Assembly: GCF_002278075.1 (NCBI RefSeq)
Contig: NZ_CP022990.1
Location: forward strand, 1,302,001 to 1,366,000
Reading direction: 5' to 3'
Length of the DNA stretch: 64,000 bases
Origin: Paraburkholderia aromaticivorans
Lineage (GTDB): Bacteria; Pseudomonadota; Gammaproteobacteria; Burkholderiales; Burkholderiaceae
In this document: one piece after another, positions 1 through 9,286 of the stretch
Layout: each line of letters begins with the position of its first letter
How positions within the stretch are numbered: the stretch's first letter is position 1
Notes under the pieces: model-generated
Seen by the model: the letters and a program-made list of their open reading frames with translations, nothing else
Database searches by the model: none
What the model was told of the DNA's origin: nothing
Made by a program: the position numbers and the translations under genes

Positions 1-34
1 CGCCGGACCCGTCAGGCGTACGACAGGCGCCGTT

Positions 35-1000
35 TCAAAGCGTGCCGCAAATGGTGCGCTCGTAAAGCGCCAGCATGCCCGGCACATCCACCTCCATACA
101 TACCTTGCAGTCGGGGCGGCTATCCCAGGCCGGCGCGGGCACGGGCATGGTCGACGGCTTCTGAATGGATTGACCCTGCGCGATGCCGTCCGTCAGCACG
201 CGCACCGGACCGCTACGCGTGGTATAGAGATGCGGCGCCAATACATAGGCCACCGCCGACGAATCATGCACATAGATGCCCGGAAGCTGTGCGCTCTGTC
301 CGTGAAACGCCTCGTAGTGCCGCGACACGTCCCACACGAACTGACCGGCCGCGCCGCCGCGATCGCGCAGCGACGCCAGATAATCGTGGCTCATGATGGT
401 GCGCTGCGTAACGTCGAGTCCGACGATCGCGACCGGCCACGCCGCGCCGAACACGATGTCGGCGGCATCCGGGTCGCCCAGAATATTGGCTTCCGCCGCG
501 GGCGTGACGTTGCCGAGCACGCCATCCGTGCCGAACGCGCCGCCCATGATCACCACCTGTTTGACGAGCGAGGCGATCTGCGGATCGTCGGCGAGCGCGA
601 GCGCGAGGTTCGTGAGCGGCCCCACGGCGAGCAGCGTCACTTCACCGGGAAGCGCGCGCACCGTATCGACGATGAAGCGGTGCGCGGGGCGCGCGTCGAG
701 CGCGGCCTGCTCCGTCGTATCCAGCGCGATATTGCCAAGGCCGTTGTCGCCGTGAATCCATGCGAGCGGGTCGGGCGCGGCGCGCTTGAGCGGCACGACG
801 GCGCCCTGCGCGACCGGCACCCCTCTCGCGAATCGTCCGGCAAGAAAGCGTGCGTTGCGCGTGGTCGTTTCGATCGTCGCGTTGCCGAATACGCTCGTCA
901 GACCCAGCAGTTCGATGTCCGGATGCAACGCCTGAAAGACGAGCGCCATGGCATCGTCCACACCTGGGTCGGTGTCGTAGATGACCTTATGCTTGCTCAT
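35..1000 (-). CDS. Nucleoside hydrolase (inosine/uridine-preferring family)
   Basis: Predicted to cleave the N-glycosidic bond of ribonucleosides, giving ribose and free base for salvage in the cytoplasm. The 321-residue protein has the family's calcium-binding Asp cluster at its N-terminus (DTDPGVDD, residues 9-16), the MGGAF segment in the middle, an NI-x-x-DPDAA region near residue 170 and an HDSSAVAY segment near residue 245, where the family usually has HDP. Length fits the family. Its ATG overlaps the stop of the cytidine deaminase gene as ATGA, so the two are translationally coupled and belong to the nupC-cdd operon. Substrate preference (pyrimidine versus purine) cannot be read from sequence, but the cdd and nupC neighbours favour pyrimidine nucleosides. 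Confidence 0.93.
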   Translation of the reverse strand: MSKHKVIYDTDPGVDDAMALVFQALHPDIELLGLTSVFGNATIETTTRNARFLAGRFARGVPVAQGAVVPLKRAAPDPLAWIHGDNGLGNIALDTTEQAALDARPAHRFIVDTVRALPGEVTLLAVGPLTNLALALADDPQIASLVKQVVIMGGAFGTDGVLGNVTPAAEANILGDPDAADIVFGAAWPVAIVGLDVTQRTIMSHDYLASLRDRGGAAGQFVWDVSRHYEAFHGQSAQLPGIYVHDSSAVAYVLAPHLYTTRSGPVRVLTDGIAQGQSIQKPSTMPVPAPAWDSRPDCKVCMEVDVPGMLALYERTICGTL

Positions 1001-1386
1001 AGATAGAACGCGTCCGGCAATTGTTCACGCGCGGTGGTGTCGCGCGTCGCGCCGTGCAGGTTACCGAGGCGAATCGGCAATTCAGGGCCGCCCAGTTCGA
1101 TGATCACCTGGCGGCACGCGCCGCACGGCGCGATCGGCCCCTCCGTGTCGCCGATCACGGCGAGCGCGGCGAACTGGTCGCGCTGGTAGCCCGCCGCAAT
1201 GGCGCTGAAAAAAGCGGTACGTTCAGCGCAATTGCACAACCCGTACGAGGCGTTCTCGACGTTGCAGCCGTCGAATACCTGGCCGTCTTTGGTCAGCAGC
1301 GCCGCACCGACCTTGAATTTCGAATAAGGCGCATAGGCCTTTTCTCGCGCGGCACCGGCGCGTTCCAGCAGTTGTTCCATATTCAT
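997..1386 (-). CDS. cdd: Cytidine deaminase
   Basis: Deaminates cytidine and deoxycytidine to uridine and deoxyuridine. The 129-residue protein is the short homotetrameric type. It shows CNVENASYG (41-49), the zinc-binding CAE motif with its catalytic glutamate (C53, E55) and PCGACRQ (87-93) carrying the other two zinc cysteines (C88, C91). It lies 15 bp downstream of the nucleoside transporter and overlaps the nucleoside hydrolase start by four bases. The order transporter, deaminase, hydrolase makes a coherent route: imported cytidine is deaminated to uridine, which the hydrolase splits to uracil and ribose. Identification is secure. Confidence 0.97.
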   Translation of the reverse strand: MNMEQLLERAGAAREKAYAPYSKFKVGAALLTKDGQVFDGCNVENASYGLCNCAERTAFFSAIAAGYQRDQFAALAVIGDTEGPIAPCGACRQVIIELGGPELPIRLGNLHGATRDTTAREQLPDAFYL

Positions 1387-1401
1387 ACAGCCATCCTCGA
1401 T

Positions 1402-2679
1402 TCAATTCAGCGTAATGAACATGCCCGCGATCGTGGCGCTCATCAGGTTCGAGAGCGTCGCGGCGAGCACGACACGCAGGCCGTAACGCGCGACTTCGGC
1501 ACGGCGTTCCGGCGCGACGGCGCTAAAGCCGCCCGTCAACACCGCGATCGACGAGAAGTTCGCGAAGCCGCACAACGCAAACGACAGGATAGCAATGGTA
1601 CGCGGATCGAGCGCCTGCAAACCGGCCGCCGTCACGCTCGCTGCGTCTTTCAGATACGGCGACAGCGACGCATAGGCGACGAACTCGTTGAGAATGACTT
1701 TCTGGCCGAGGAAATTGCCGGCAATCGCGGCCTCGTTCCACGGCACGCCGATCAGATACGCGAGCGGCGCGAACACGACGCCGAGCACCGCTTGCATGGA
1801 CAGGTGCGGATGGCCGAACCAGCCGCCAACGCCGCCCACGATCCCGTTAAGCAGCGCGATCAGCCCGACGAATGCGATCAGCATCGCCCCGACCATGACC
1901 GCGATTTTCAGGCCCACGGTCGCGCCGGAACTCGCCGCTTCGATGACATTGGCGGGACGCTTCTCGTCGAAGTCGAGGTTGTCGAGATGAACCCGGCTCG
2001 GCTCGGTGGACGGGTGAATAATCTTCGCGAACAGCAAGCCCCCCGGCACCGCCATGAACGAGGCCGCCAGCAGATAATCGATTCGCACGCCGAGGCCCGC
2101 GTATCCCGCCAGCACCGAACCGGCCACCGCCGCCATGCCGCTCGACATCACGGCGAACAGCTCGGCGCCGGTCATGTCGCGCGTGAACGGTTTGACCACG
2201 GCGGGCATTTCGCTTTGACCGAGAAAGATCGTGGTGACCGCGGAAAACGATTCGAGCCTCGACACGCCGAGCAGCTTCTGAAACAGCGTGCCGAGCACGA
2301 TCACGATCCAGCGCATCACGCCGATGTAATACAGCACGGAGATCAGCGCGGTCACGAAAATGATGGCGGGCAGCACCCGCACGGCGAACACGAAACCACC
2401 GTCGCCGAACACCTGGAACATCTTCGACTGCACGAGGCCGCCGAACAGGAACTCGATACCCGCATTGCCGTAGCCGAGTACATGATTGACACCGGAGGCC
2501 GCGCTCGAGAGGATCGACTTGCCGAGCGGGACGAAAAGAATGAACGCGCCGATGCCGATCTGCGCCAGCAATGCGCTGATTACAGTCCGTAAGCGGATGG
2601 CGCGCCGATTGGTCGAAAAGAGTAAAGCGATAAGCAGCAGTACAGCAATACCGAGTAGGTTTCGAGCGATCAGTGCCAT
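1402..2679 (-). CDS. nupC: Concentrative nucleoside transporter (CNT family)
   Basis: Inner-membrane proton/nucleoside symporter of the NupC/CNT family. The 425-residue sequence is hydrophobic throughout and shows the family landmarks: the N-terminal helix pair, the GQSEMPAVVKPF segment near residues 160-175 and the conserved SGMAAVAGSVLAGYA stretch near 190. Length matches bacterial CNTs of about 400-420 residues. It is the first gene of the nucleoside operon; the 193 bp upstream (2680-2872) separates it from the thiolase gene on the same strand and should hold the operon promoter, although I could not pick a confident -35/-10 pair or a CytR-like operator there. Confidence 0.95.
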   Translation of the reverse strand: MALIARNLLGIAVLLLIALLFSTNRRAIRLRTVISALLAQIGIGAFILFVPLGKSILSSAASGVNHVLGYGNAGIEFLFGGLVQSKMFQVFGDGGFVFAVRVLPAIIFVTALISVLYYIGVMRWIVIVLGTLFQKLLGVSRLESFSAVTTIFLGQSEMPAVVKPFTRDMTGAELFAVMSSGMAAVAGSVLAGYAGLGVRIDYLLAASFMAVPGGLLFAKIIHPSTEPSRVHLDNLDFDEKRPANVIEAASSGATVGLKIAVMVGAMLIAFVGLIALLNGIVGGVGGWFGHPHLSMQAVLGVVFAPLAYLIGVPWNEAAIAGNFLGQKVILNEFVAYASLSPYLKDAASVTAAGLQALDPRTIAILSFALCGFANFSSIAVLTGGFSAVAPERRAEVARYGLRVVLAATLSNLMSATIAGMFITLN

Positions 2680-2872
2680 GTCTCGTGATGTTCTTGTGAA
2701 CGTGGCAACGATGCTAAACGAAACTCATGCTGGAGAAAAAACTTTAGATAGAGTTCGACATGCCGTTGCCACGGAATTAGTCACGATCGATGCGCCGCGC
2801 ATCTGCGCAATGGCGGCAACGCGCATCGACGTATTTCGCACGCCGATGCACCCTGCGGTTATCGACGCAGCA

Positions 2873-4060
2873 TCACAGCATTTCCAACGCCAGCGCAATG
2901 CCCTGGCCACCGCCGATGCACAACGTCACGATGCCGCGTTTGAGGCCGTCGCGCCGCATCGAATGGAGCAGGCGCGTGGTGAGCACGGCGCCGGTTGCGC
3001 CGATGGGATGGCCATGCGCAACCGCTCCACCTTGCACGTTGATGAGTTCGTCGGCAATGCCGAGTCTGCGCGCGACCGCGATCGGCACGGCGGCAAACGC
3101 TTCATTGATCTCGAAGCGCTCGACATCGTGCAGTTGCCACCCGGCTCGCGCCAACGCCATCTCCACGGCCGGCACGGGTCCGAGACCGAACATGCCGGGT
3201 TCGACCGCGGCGACGCCAAAGGCCGCGAGCCGCGCGAACGGCTCGATGCCGTGTGCCTCCGCGAAGCCACGTTCGGCCACCAGCATCGCGGCCGCGCCGC
3301 TGTTCAGCCCGGGCGCGTTGCCCGCCGTAATCGTGCCATCCGGGCGAAATGCCGGACGCAGTTTCGCCAGCGTTTCCACGGTGGTGTCGGGGCGCGGCTG
3401 TTCATCGCGTGTGAAATACTGCGGGCCTTTGCGTCCCGCTGTTTCCACGGCCACCAGTTCGGCGTCGAAATCGCCGCGCGCCTGTGCCTGCGCGAATCGC
3501 TGTTGCGAACGCGCGGCCCAACGATCCTGGGTGTCGCGCGTGATGTCGAATTGCGCGACGAGGTCTTCGGTGTGCCAGCCGGAATGCTCGCCCGAAAACG
3601 CATCGTTCAGGCCGTCGCGCAGCAGGCTGTCGTGAATCTGCGCGTTACCCATGCGGTAGCCCCAGCGCCCGCCGTCGAGCAGGTACGGCGCGCGGTCCAT
3701 GTTCTCCATGCCGCCGGCCACCGCGGCATCGCCGAGACCGAGCAGGATCTCCTTTGCCGCCGACGCGATCGCCTGAGCACCCGAGCCGCACACGCGATTG
3801 ACGGTCAACGCCGGCACGCTCACCGGCACGCCGCCGCCGATCGACGCCTGGCGTGCCGGGTTCATTCTGTTGCCGGCCTGAATCACGTTGCCCATCACGA
3901 CCGATGCCAGTGCGGCCGCGTCGAGCCCGCTGCGACGCAGCGTCTCGCGCACGGCGATCGCGCCGAGTTCGGTGGCGGGCACCTCTTTCAACGATCCGCC
4001 GAATGCGCCGATCGGCGTTCTCACCGGATTGCAGATCACTACGTCTCGCTGCTTCGTCAT
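2873..4060 (-). CDS. Thiolase family protein (acetyl-CoA C-acyltransferase)
   Basis: Catalyses thiolytic cleavage of 3-ketoacyl-CoA or the reverse condensation of acyl-CoAs. The 395-residue protein has all thiolase residues: nucleophilic Cys91 in NRVCGSG, NEAFA in the C-terminal half, His351 in GHPIGATGA and the second catalytic Cys381 in CIGGGQG. Whether it is degradative or biosynthetic (acetoacetyl-CoA forming, as in polyhydroxybutyrate synthesis) cannot be decided from motifs alone. It starts 46 bp downstream of the efflux outer-membrane gene on the same strand, so read-through from that operon is possible, but a functional link is not obvious. Confidence 0.95.
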   Translation of the reverse strand: MTKQRDVVICNPVRTPIGAFGGSLKEVPATELGAIAVRETLRRSGLDAAALASVVMGNVIQAGNRMNPARQASIGGGVPVSVPALTVNRVCGSGAQAIASAAKEILLGLGDAAVAGGMENMDRAPYLLDGGRWGYRMGNAQIHDSLLRDGLNDAFSGEHSGWHTEDLVAQFDITRDTQDRWAARSQQRFAQAQARGDFDAELVAVETAGRKGPQYFTRDEQPRPDTTVETLAKLRPAFRPDGTITAGNAPGLNSGAAAMLVAERGFAEAHGIEPFARLAAFGVAAVEPGMFGLGPVPAVEMALARAGWQLHDVERFEINEAFAAVPIAVARRLGIADELINVQGGAVAHGHPIGATGAVLTTRLLHSMRRDGLKRGIVTLCIGGGQGIALALEML

Positions 4061-4106
4061 GGTTTCTCTCCAGTTGGTTCAACAGCTCATTGGCCACCTG
4101 CATGGA

Positions 4107-5540
4107 TCAGTTGTTCGCCGATACCGCCGTGACCGCGTCAGGCACATCCCAGCCGCCGCCGAGCGACCGGTACAACGCCACCGCCGACAGCGCATGCTCG
4201 CGTTTGGCCTGGTTCAACGATTCGGCATCGCGCAGATACGCCTCCTGCGCCGCGAGCACATCGAGGAAACTCGACGCGCCGCCCTTGTACAACTCGCTCG
4301 ACAAACGCAGCGCGTGATCCGATGCATCGAGCGCGCCGCCCAGCCGTTGGACCTGCACCGCGCCGCTCACCAGATCGCTGCGGTTGTCCTCGATTTCCTT
4401 GAGGGCCTGCAACATGGTTTGCTGCAAGCCGAGTTGCGATTCGCGCATGCGGCTTTCGCTCGCGTCGATATTCGCGCTGATGCGGCCCGCGTTGAAGATC
4501 GGACTCGTCGCGCTCAAGGCGGCGCTGAAGAGGTTGTCGGTGAGCGTCGGCAGGCCGAGGTAGGACGAGGCCAGCAGGCCGTCGGCGAGATTGAGCTTGA
4601 ATTGCGGATAGCGCTGCGCCTTCGATACGCCCACTTCCGCCGCGCGCTGTTCGACTGTCGCATAGGCGGTGCGCACGTCGGGGCGCTGCAACAGCGCTTG
4701 CGAGGGCAGCACCTGCGGCACGCTTTGCGCGGGCACCGGAATATCGCGTGCGTTGGCAAGCAGCAACCCGTCCACGCTTTCCGGCGTGCGCCCCGAGTAC
4801 ACCGCGATCAAACTCAATTCATGCTGGACCGCCGATTGCACGCGTGGAATCTGCGCCTGCAAATCCTGCAGCTGGTTCTGCGCACGCGCGACGTCCAGTT
4901 GCGTCGACAGCCCGTAATGCAGACGCTCCTGCGTGAGCTTCAGCGCGCGGGCGCGGATCTGCTCGTTGTCGCTCAGAATCTGCAACTGCGATTGCGCCCA
5001 GCGCAGGTCGATATACGCTGCGGCCGTATTCGCCGCGAGCGCGAGGCGCACCTCGTTCAATGCCGCCTCGCGCCCCGACACCTGCGCCTGCGCCGCCAGC
5101 ACGGCAAGGCGCTGGCCGCCGAACACATCGGGCGTCCAGCTGGCCGTCAGGCCGACGCCGGCCTGACGCACATAGCCGAGCGGCGGTGGCGTGTTCTGCC
5201 GCGAGTCGGAAGCGGTCGCGCTCGCGTTCAACTCGGGCAGCAAGGCCGCGCGGTTTTGTGTCGCCAGATCCTGCGCCTGTCTGACGCGCTCCACGGCCGC
5301 CTGCACGTCGAGATTGCCGGTCAGCACGGATTCGACCAGCTGATGCATGACAGGGTCGCCGAATTGCGCCCACCACGCGTGCGCGCTCACGCTGTCTTGC
5401 GGTGCATCGACATTCCACGCGGCGGGCGCGACGGTCGTCACGGTCTGCGGCAGATTCGCGTGCGTTTCCGGTTGCACCGCGCACGCCGCGAGCGTCAGCA
5501 GTGCGGCGCTCGCCAGTACTTTGACAAGGATCGGTTTCAT
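4107..5540 (-). CDS. Efflux outer-membrane factor, NodT/OprM-type lipoprotein
   Basis: Outer-membrane channel of a tripartite drug efflux pump. The 477-residue protein begins with a lipoprotein signal peptide ending in LAAC (acylated Cys20) and carries the two alternating outer-membrane-efflux repeats rich in Ala, Gln and Leu (for example AAYIDLRWAQSQLQILSDNE and the matching C-terminal repeat) typical of NodT/OprM proteins. It follows emrB by 10 bp on the same strand, so emrA, emrB and this gene form a complete MFS-type tripartite system. The substrate is unknown; related systems in Burkholderia export hydrophobic drugs, aromatic acids or salicylate-like compounds. Confidence 0.93.
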   Translation of the reverse strand: MKPILVKVLASAALLTLAACAVQPETHANLPQTVTTVAPAAWNVDAPQDSVSAHAWWAQFGDPVMHQLVESVLTGNLDVQAAVERVRQAQDLATQNRAALLPELNASATASDSRQNTPPPLGYVRQAGVGLTASWTPDVFGGQRLAVLAAQAQVSGREAALNEVRLALAANTAAAYIDLRWAQSQLQILSDNEQIRARALKLTQERLHYGLSTQLDVARAQNQLQDLQAQIPRVQSAVQHELSLIAVYSGRTPESVDGLLLANARDIPVPAQSVPQVLPSQALLQRPDVRTAYATVEQRAAEVGVSKAQRYPQFKLNLADGLLASSYLGLPTLTDNLFSAALSATSPIFNAGRISANIDASESRMRESQLGLQQTMLQALKEIEDNRSDLVSGAVQVQRLGGALDASDHALRLSSELYKGGASSFLDVLAAQEAYLRDAESLNQAKREHALSAVALYRSLGGGWDVPDAVTAVSANN

Positions 5541-5550
5541 GTTGAATTCC

Positions 5551-7122
5551 TCAATGAGCGTCGGGCGGCGGCGCGGTGTTGCCGAACGGACGTGAGAACA
5601 GCACGCTCAGCAGGCCGACCAGGAAACACAGCGACAGGGCGAAGAAGGTGTCGGAGAACGTGAGCACAAGGGCTTCGCGCAACAGCAGTGCGTGCAGTTC
5701 GCCGAGCCCGGCGTTTGCCGCATTCAACACGTTGCCGCCCACTGCCGCGAAATGCGCGCTTTGTTGCTGCAAGATCGATTCGACCACCGGACGGCCCACG
5801 TTCAGATGCTCATCGAGCCGCTCGTAGTGCAGGTTCAGCCGGTCGTTGAGCATCGTGCTGCTCACCGCAATGCCGATCGCGCCGCCGAGGTTACGCATCA
5901 GATTGAACAGGCCGCTCGCGGAACGCAGCCGCGAGATCGGCAATGAACCCAGCGCCATCGTGACGATGGGCGGAATGCAGAACTGCTGGCCGATGCCGCG
6001 CAACGCCTGCGGGATCAGCAGCTCCTGCCAGCCCCATTGATTGGTGAGCGGCACATACAGATAACAGCCCACGCCGAACAGGACCAGCCCGAAGACCAGC
6101 AGCAAACGCATATCGACAAAGCGCGCGACGAGCGAATACGCGACCATCGCGACCAGTTGAAAACAGCCGACCGACAGCAGCGCCACACCGATCTGCAACG
6201 AATCGAAGCCACGCACGCGCGACAGGAACACCGGCGTCAGGAACACCGCGCAGAAAATCCCGATCCCGGTGATGAACGACAGCAGACTGCCAATGCCGAA
6301 GTTGCGGATCGCCAACGCGCGCAAGTCGACGATCGGCTCTTTCGCGGTGAATGCATGCACGATGAACAGGAATCCGCAGATCGCCGCCACCCACGTGCAC
6401 GTCAGGATCACGTCGTCGCCGAACCAGTTCTTGCGGGGCCCCTCTTCCAGCACGTATTCAAGGCAACCGAGAAACCCGGACATCAAAAGGATGCCGAGGT
6501 AGTCGCCCTTTTTCAGCAGCGACAGATCGACCTCGTCGAAGTGCACGTACTTCGGCACCATCAGCGTGACGACGACGCCTGGCACCAGGTTCAGATAGAA
6601 CAGCCAGTGCCACGACCATTGCGACGTGATCCAGCCGCCGATCACCGGCCCGACGGTCGGCGCGAGCGTGGCGAGCGCGCTGATGGTGGTGGACGCAATC
6701 AGGCGCTGTTTGCCGGGAAACAGCACGAACGCCGTGGTGAACACGGTCGGGATCATCGCGGCGCCGAGCGCACCCTGCAAGCCGCGGAACAGGATCATCG
6801 AATTGATATCCCACGCGAGCCCGCACAACATGCTGGTGACCGTGAAGCCGAGCGCGGAAAACGCAAACACCCAACGCGTCGAGAACACGCGGGTGAGCCA
6901 GCCGGACATCGGAATCACGAGAATTTCAGCGATCAGATACGAGGTCTGCACCCACGAGAGTTCGTCCTGACTCGCGGACAAGCCGCCGCCGATATCCTTG
7001 AGCGACGACGCAACGATCTGGATATCGAGCGTCGCCATGAAAAAGCCGAGGCACATCAACGTGAACGCCAGAACTTTGGTTCGCGTCGGCAGGTCGGCGG
7101 GGTTGGCGAGAACTTGAGTCAT
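5551..7122 (-). CDS. emrB: DHA2-family MFS drug transporter (EmrB type)
   Basis: Inner-membrane proton-driven exporter with about 14 predicted transmembrane segments. The 523-residue reading starts at the ATG giving MTQVLANPADLPTRTK, 7 bp after the emrA stop; the frame stays open upstream but that part overlaps emrA and looks non-coding. Family marks are the TM1 segment with MATLDIQIVASSL, the loop GWLTRVFSTRW and motif C-like glycines around GPVIGGWI. It sits between the membrane-fusion protein and the outer-membrane factor, the standard order of EmrAB-type pumps, and is predicted to be controlled by the MarR motif upstream of emrA. Confidence 0.94.
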   Translation of the reverse strand: MTQVLANPADLPTRTKVLAFTLMCLGFFMATLDIQIVASSLKDIGGGLSASQDELSWVQTSYLIAEILVIPMSGWLTRVFSTRWVFAFSALGFTVTSMLCGLAWDINSMILFRGLQGALGAAMIPTVFTTAFVLFPGKQRLIASTTISALATLAPTVGPVIGGWITSQWSWHWLFYLNLVPGVVVTLMVPKYVHFDEVDLSLLKKGDYLGILLMSGFLGCLEYVLEEGPRKNWFGDDVILTCTWVAAICGFLFIVHAFTAKEPIVDLRALAIRNFGIGSLLSFITGIGIFCAVFLTPVFLSRVRGFDSLQIGVALLSVGCFQLVAMVAYSLVARFVDMRLLLVFGLVLFGVGCYLYVPLTNQWGWQELLIPQALRGIGQQFCIPPIVTMALGSLPISRLRSASGLFNLMRNLGGAIGIAVSSTMLNDRLNLHYERLDEHLNVGRPVVESILQQQSAHFAAVGGNVLNAANAGLGELHALLLREALVLTFSDTFFALSLCFLVGLLSVLFSRPFGNTAPPPDAH

Positions 7123-7129
7123 GATCGGC

Positions 7130-8257
7130 TCATCCGCGCACCGGCGTGTTGCCGGCGCTCCGCAGCGAATCGCCCTGGGGGGCATCGACATGCACTTTTA
7201 CCGTGGCCGAGAGCCCCGGGCGCAGCACGCCTTGCATGTCCTTCGGCACGTCGAGGCGCACCCGCACCGGCACGCGCTGCACGATCTTCGTAAAGTTGCC
7301 CGTGGCGTTTTCGGCGGGCAGCACGCTGAAGGTCGCGCCGGTCGCCGGCGCCAGACTGTCCACCACGCCATGAATGCGCCTGCTCGATGCGTCGAGATCG
7401 ACGTCGACGCTATCGCCGACGCGCATCTTCTTCAACTGGTCTTCCTTGAAATTGGCGTCGATCCACAACCCGCTCGACGGCACCACGGTCAGCAGCGACA
7501 CGCCGGTGTTCGCCAGCAACCCGACTCGCGCGGTGCGATTGCCGACATAACCGTCGATCGGCGAGCGGATCGTCGTGTACTCCACGTTCAATGCCGTCAC
7601 GCGTTGGGCGGCTTGCGCGGTGGCGATGCGCGCCTGCGCATCGCCGATCTGCGCGTCGAGCACGGCAATCTGGCGTTGCGCCGCGATCAGCGCGGCGCCG
7701 CTGCGATCGACCGCGGCGCGCGCTTTGGTCAGATCGGCGTCCGCACGTTCGACAACCTGATTCGAAACCGCGTCGTCCTTCACCAGTTCGCGGTAACGCG
7801 TCTGGTCCGCGGCGCTGCGCGTCAATTCGGCGCCGGACGCGCGGACTTCCGCCGCCTGCTCGTTGATCGTGGCGAGCTGCAAGGATTTCTTCGCCTGCAA
7901 TTCGGTCACCGCGGCTTGCGCGCTCTGCACTTCCGCCGTGGCCTGGGCGAGCCGCGCGTCGTAGTCGCGCGCGTCGAGCCGGATCAGTACGTCGTTCGCG
8001 TGGACGAACTGGTTGTCGTGCACCAGCACATCCGTGACGAAGCCGTTCACCTTCGGCGCCATCACGGTGACATCGCCGCCCACGTACGCATCGTCCGTCG
8101 TTTCGACAAAGCGGCCGACGAAGAACCAGTACGAGGCCGCCAGCGCCAGCACGGCGAGAACCGTGATGATCGCAAGCAGCATCCACGGAATACGCCGCGC
8201 CGGTTTGGCAGTCTGCGCCGCGCTCGGCGGGGCGATAGTCGATGGAGTAGTGGCCAT
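7130..8257 (-). CDS. emrA: Membrane fusion protein of an EmrA-type efflux pump
   Basis: Periplasmic adaptor joining the EmrB-type transporter to the outer-membrane channel. The preferred start is the ATG at 8257 (MATTPSTIAPPS), giving 375 residues with one transmembrane helix at about residues 22-42, a biotinyl-lipoyl half domain (VETTDDAYVGGDVTV onward), a long alpha-helical hairpin and a C-terminal beta barrel. No Shine-Dalgarno sequence precedes this ATG and a 12-bp MarR-type palindrome ends only 11 bp upstream, so the transcript may be leaderless or nearly so. The frame is open 32 codons further upstream, but that stretch would run through the operator. First gene of the efflux operon. 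Confidence 0.92.
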   Translation of the reverse strand: MATTPSTIAPPSAAQTAKPARRIPWMLLAIITVLAVLALAASYWFFVGRFVETTDDAYVGGDVTVMAPKVNGFVTDVLVHDNQFVHANDVLIRLDARDYDARLAQATAEVQSAQAAVTELQAKKSLQLATINEQAAEVRASGAELTRSAADQTRYRELVKDDAVSNQVVERADADLTKARAAVDRSGAALIAAQRQIAVLDAQIGDAQARIATAQAAQRVTALNVEYTTIRSPIDGYVGNRTARVGLLANTGVSLLTVVPSSGLWIDANFKEDQLKKMRVGDSVDVDLDASSRRIHGVVDSLAPATGATFSVLPAENATGNFTKIVQRVPVRVRLDVPKDMQGVLRPGLSATVKVHVDAPQGDSLRSAGNTPVRG

Positions 8258-8268
8258 GGTGTCGATAT

Positions 8269-8280
8269 GTGCGTATGCAC
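8269..8280 (-). promoter_or_regulatory. Putative MarR operator upstream of emrA
   Basis: The sequence GTGCGTATGCAC has palindromic arms (GTGC...GCAC) around a four-base centre. The identical 12-mer, in one orientation or the other, lies in front of both marR genes in this locus and was not noticed elsewhere in the window. It lies 11 bp upstream of the emrA ATG and a TAT-rich stretch follows it, so a bound dimer would block the promoter. Confidence 0.65.
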
Positions 8281-8349
8281 TCGTTAAGTTGAAAAAAACG
8301 GCGCTATGGATCGCGCCGACTATCCGTTGCCGCACGCGCGGCCTCAGAC

Positions 8350-8766
8350 TCAATCTCGTGTCATTGCAAACAGTTCGTTACGCAATGCGGCCGCGCGCCG
8401 CTCGCCAAAACGATGTTCGAATTCGGCTTGCGCGGCATACCAATGCTGGCGGCCTGCCAGCAACCGCTGTTCACCTGCGGCGGTGAGCGCGATCGTCAAT
8501 GCCCGCGCGTCGGCGCCGAGCGCCTCGCTCGATACCAGGCCGTTGCGGCGCAGCGGCTGGATCGTGCGGACCAGGCTGGTGCGTTCCATGCGCATGGCCT
8601 CGGCCATTTGCTTCATTGTCATGGCGCCGGTGCGTTTGAGCCGTCCCAGCAGCGAAAACTGCGTAATGGTCAACCCGACATTCGCCAGATGCCGGTCGTA
8701 GATCTGCGAGACATAACGCGCGGCCTGGCGGATGGCGAAGCAGTCGTCGTCGATTAGCCTTTCCAT
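8350..8766 (-). CDS. MarR-family transcriptional regulator (first paralogue)
   Basis: 138-residue winged-helix repressor of the MarR family, with the dimerisation helices at both ends and the DNA-binding core MTMKQMAEAMRMERTSLVRT followed by the wing (GLVSSEALGADARALTIALT). It is clearly paralogous to the product of the next gene upstream (8848-9270): the N-terminal segments CFAIRQAARYVSQIYDRHL and CFALRQAARHVTQIYERHL are nearly the same. A Shine-Dalgarno-like GAGGGA precedes the ATG. It lies 92 bp upstream of emrA and probably represses its own gene and the efflux operon, released by the pump's substrate. Confidence 0.93.
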   Translation of the reverse strand: MERLIDDDCFAIRQAARYVSQIYDRHLANVGLTITQFSLLGRLKRTGAMTMKQMAEAMRMERTSLVRTIQPLRRNGLVSSEALGADARALTIALTAAGEQRLLAGRQHWYAAQAEFEHRFGERRAAALRNELFAMTRD

Positions 8767-8788
8767 TGCTGCATTCCCTCAATATAGA

Positions 8789-8800
8789 GTGCGTATGCAC
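8789..8800 (-). promoter_or_regulatory. Putative MarR operator upstream of the first marR gene
   Basis: Same 12-mer GTGCGTATGCAC as at 8269, placed 22 bp before the marR start codon. On the coding strand it is followed at once by TCTATATT, a plausible -10 region, so binding would occlude RNA polymerase. This suggests autoregulation. Confidence 0.65.
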
Positions 8801-8847
8801 ACACGCGGGCGAACCCGTGTTGGTATCCGTGAGTGAGCGCGCCTCGA

Positions 8848-9270
8848 CTAGCCTGTGATGCTGAACAATTCGGCGCGCAGCGATTTGGCGCGCGCATGGC
8901 CGAACTTCGTTTCAAACTCGTCCTGCGCGGCACGCCAGGCCACGGCGGCCTGATCGAACGTCGCTTCGCCCTTCTCCGTCAGGCTGAACAGGAACGTGCG
9001 GCCGTCATGCTCCGCCGATTCGGCGACGACCAGACCGTCGCGCTGCAAAGGTTTCATTGCGCGGACCAACGTGGTGCGCTCCATCACCATGGCGTCCGCC
9101 AGATCCACCATGGGCAGATTCGGCGTGCGCGCGAGCTTGGCGAGAATCGTGAACTGCGCTGCCGTCAGCCCCACGGCGCCGAGATGGCGCTCATAAATTT
9201 GCGTGACGTGCCGGGCCGCCTGGCGCAGCGCGAAACAATTGCATTCGTCGTAAGAGAGAGGACGGTTCAT
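8848..9270 (-). CDS. MarR-family transcriptional regulator (second paralogue)
   Basis: 140-residue MarR repressor, start chosen at the ATG giving MNRPLSYDE because this aligns with the start of the downstream paralogue; the longer frame would translate the operator. Helix-turn-helix core LPMVDLADAMVMERTTLVRA, wing around residues 85-100. The segment CNCFALRQAARHV contains two cysteines near the N-terminus, one more than in the paralogue, which could make it redox sensitive (inference). No Shine-Dalgarno is visible. The two paralogues could form heterodimers or respond to different ligands on the same operators. Confidence 0.92.
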   Translation of the reverse strand: MNRPLSYDECNCFALRQAARHVTQIYERHLGAVGLTAAQFTILAKLARTPNLPMVDLADAMVMERTTLVRAMKPLQRDGLVVAESAEHDGRTFLFSLTEKGEATFDQAAVAWRAAQDEFETKFGHARAKSLRAELFSITG

Positions 9271-9286
9271 GAGTGGGAGTCTATAT

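Noticed and set aside
1021..2592. Long open frame on the plus strand opposite cdd and nupC
   Set aside because: Arg/His/Gln-rich shadow of the two well-identified minus-strand genes.
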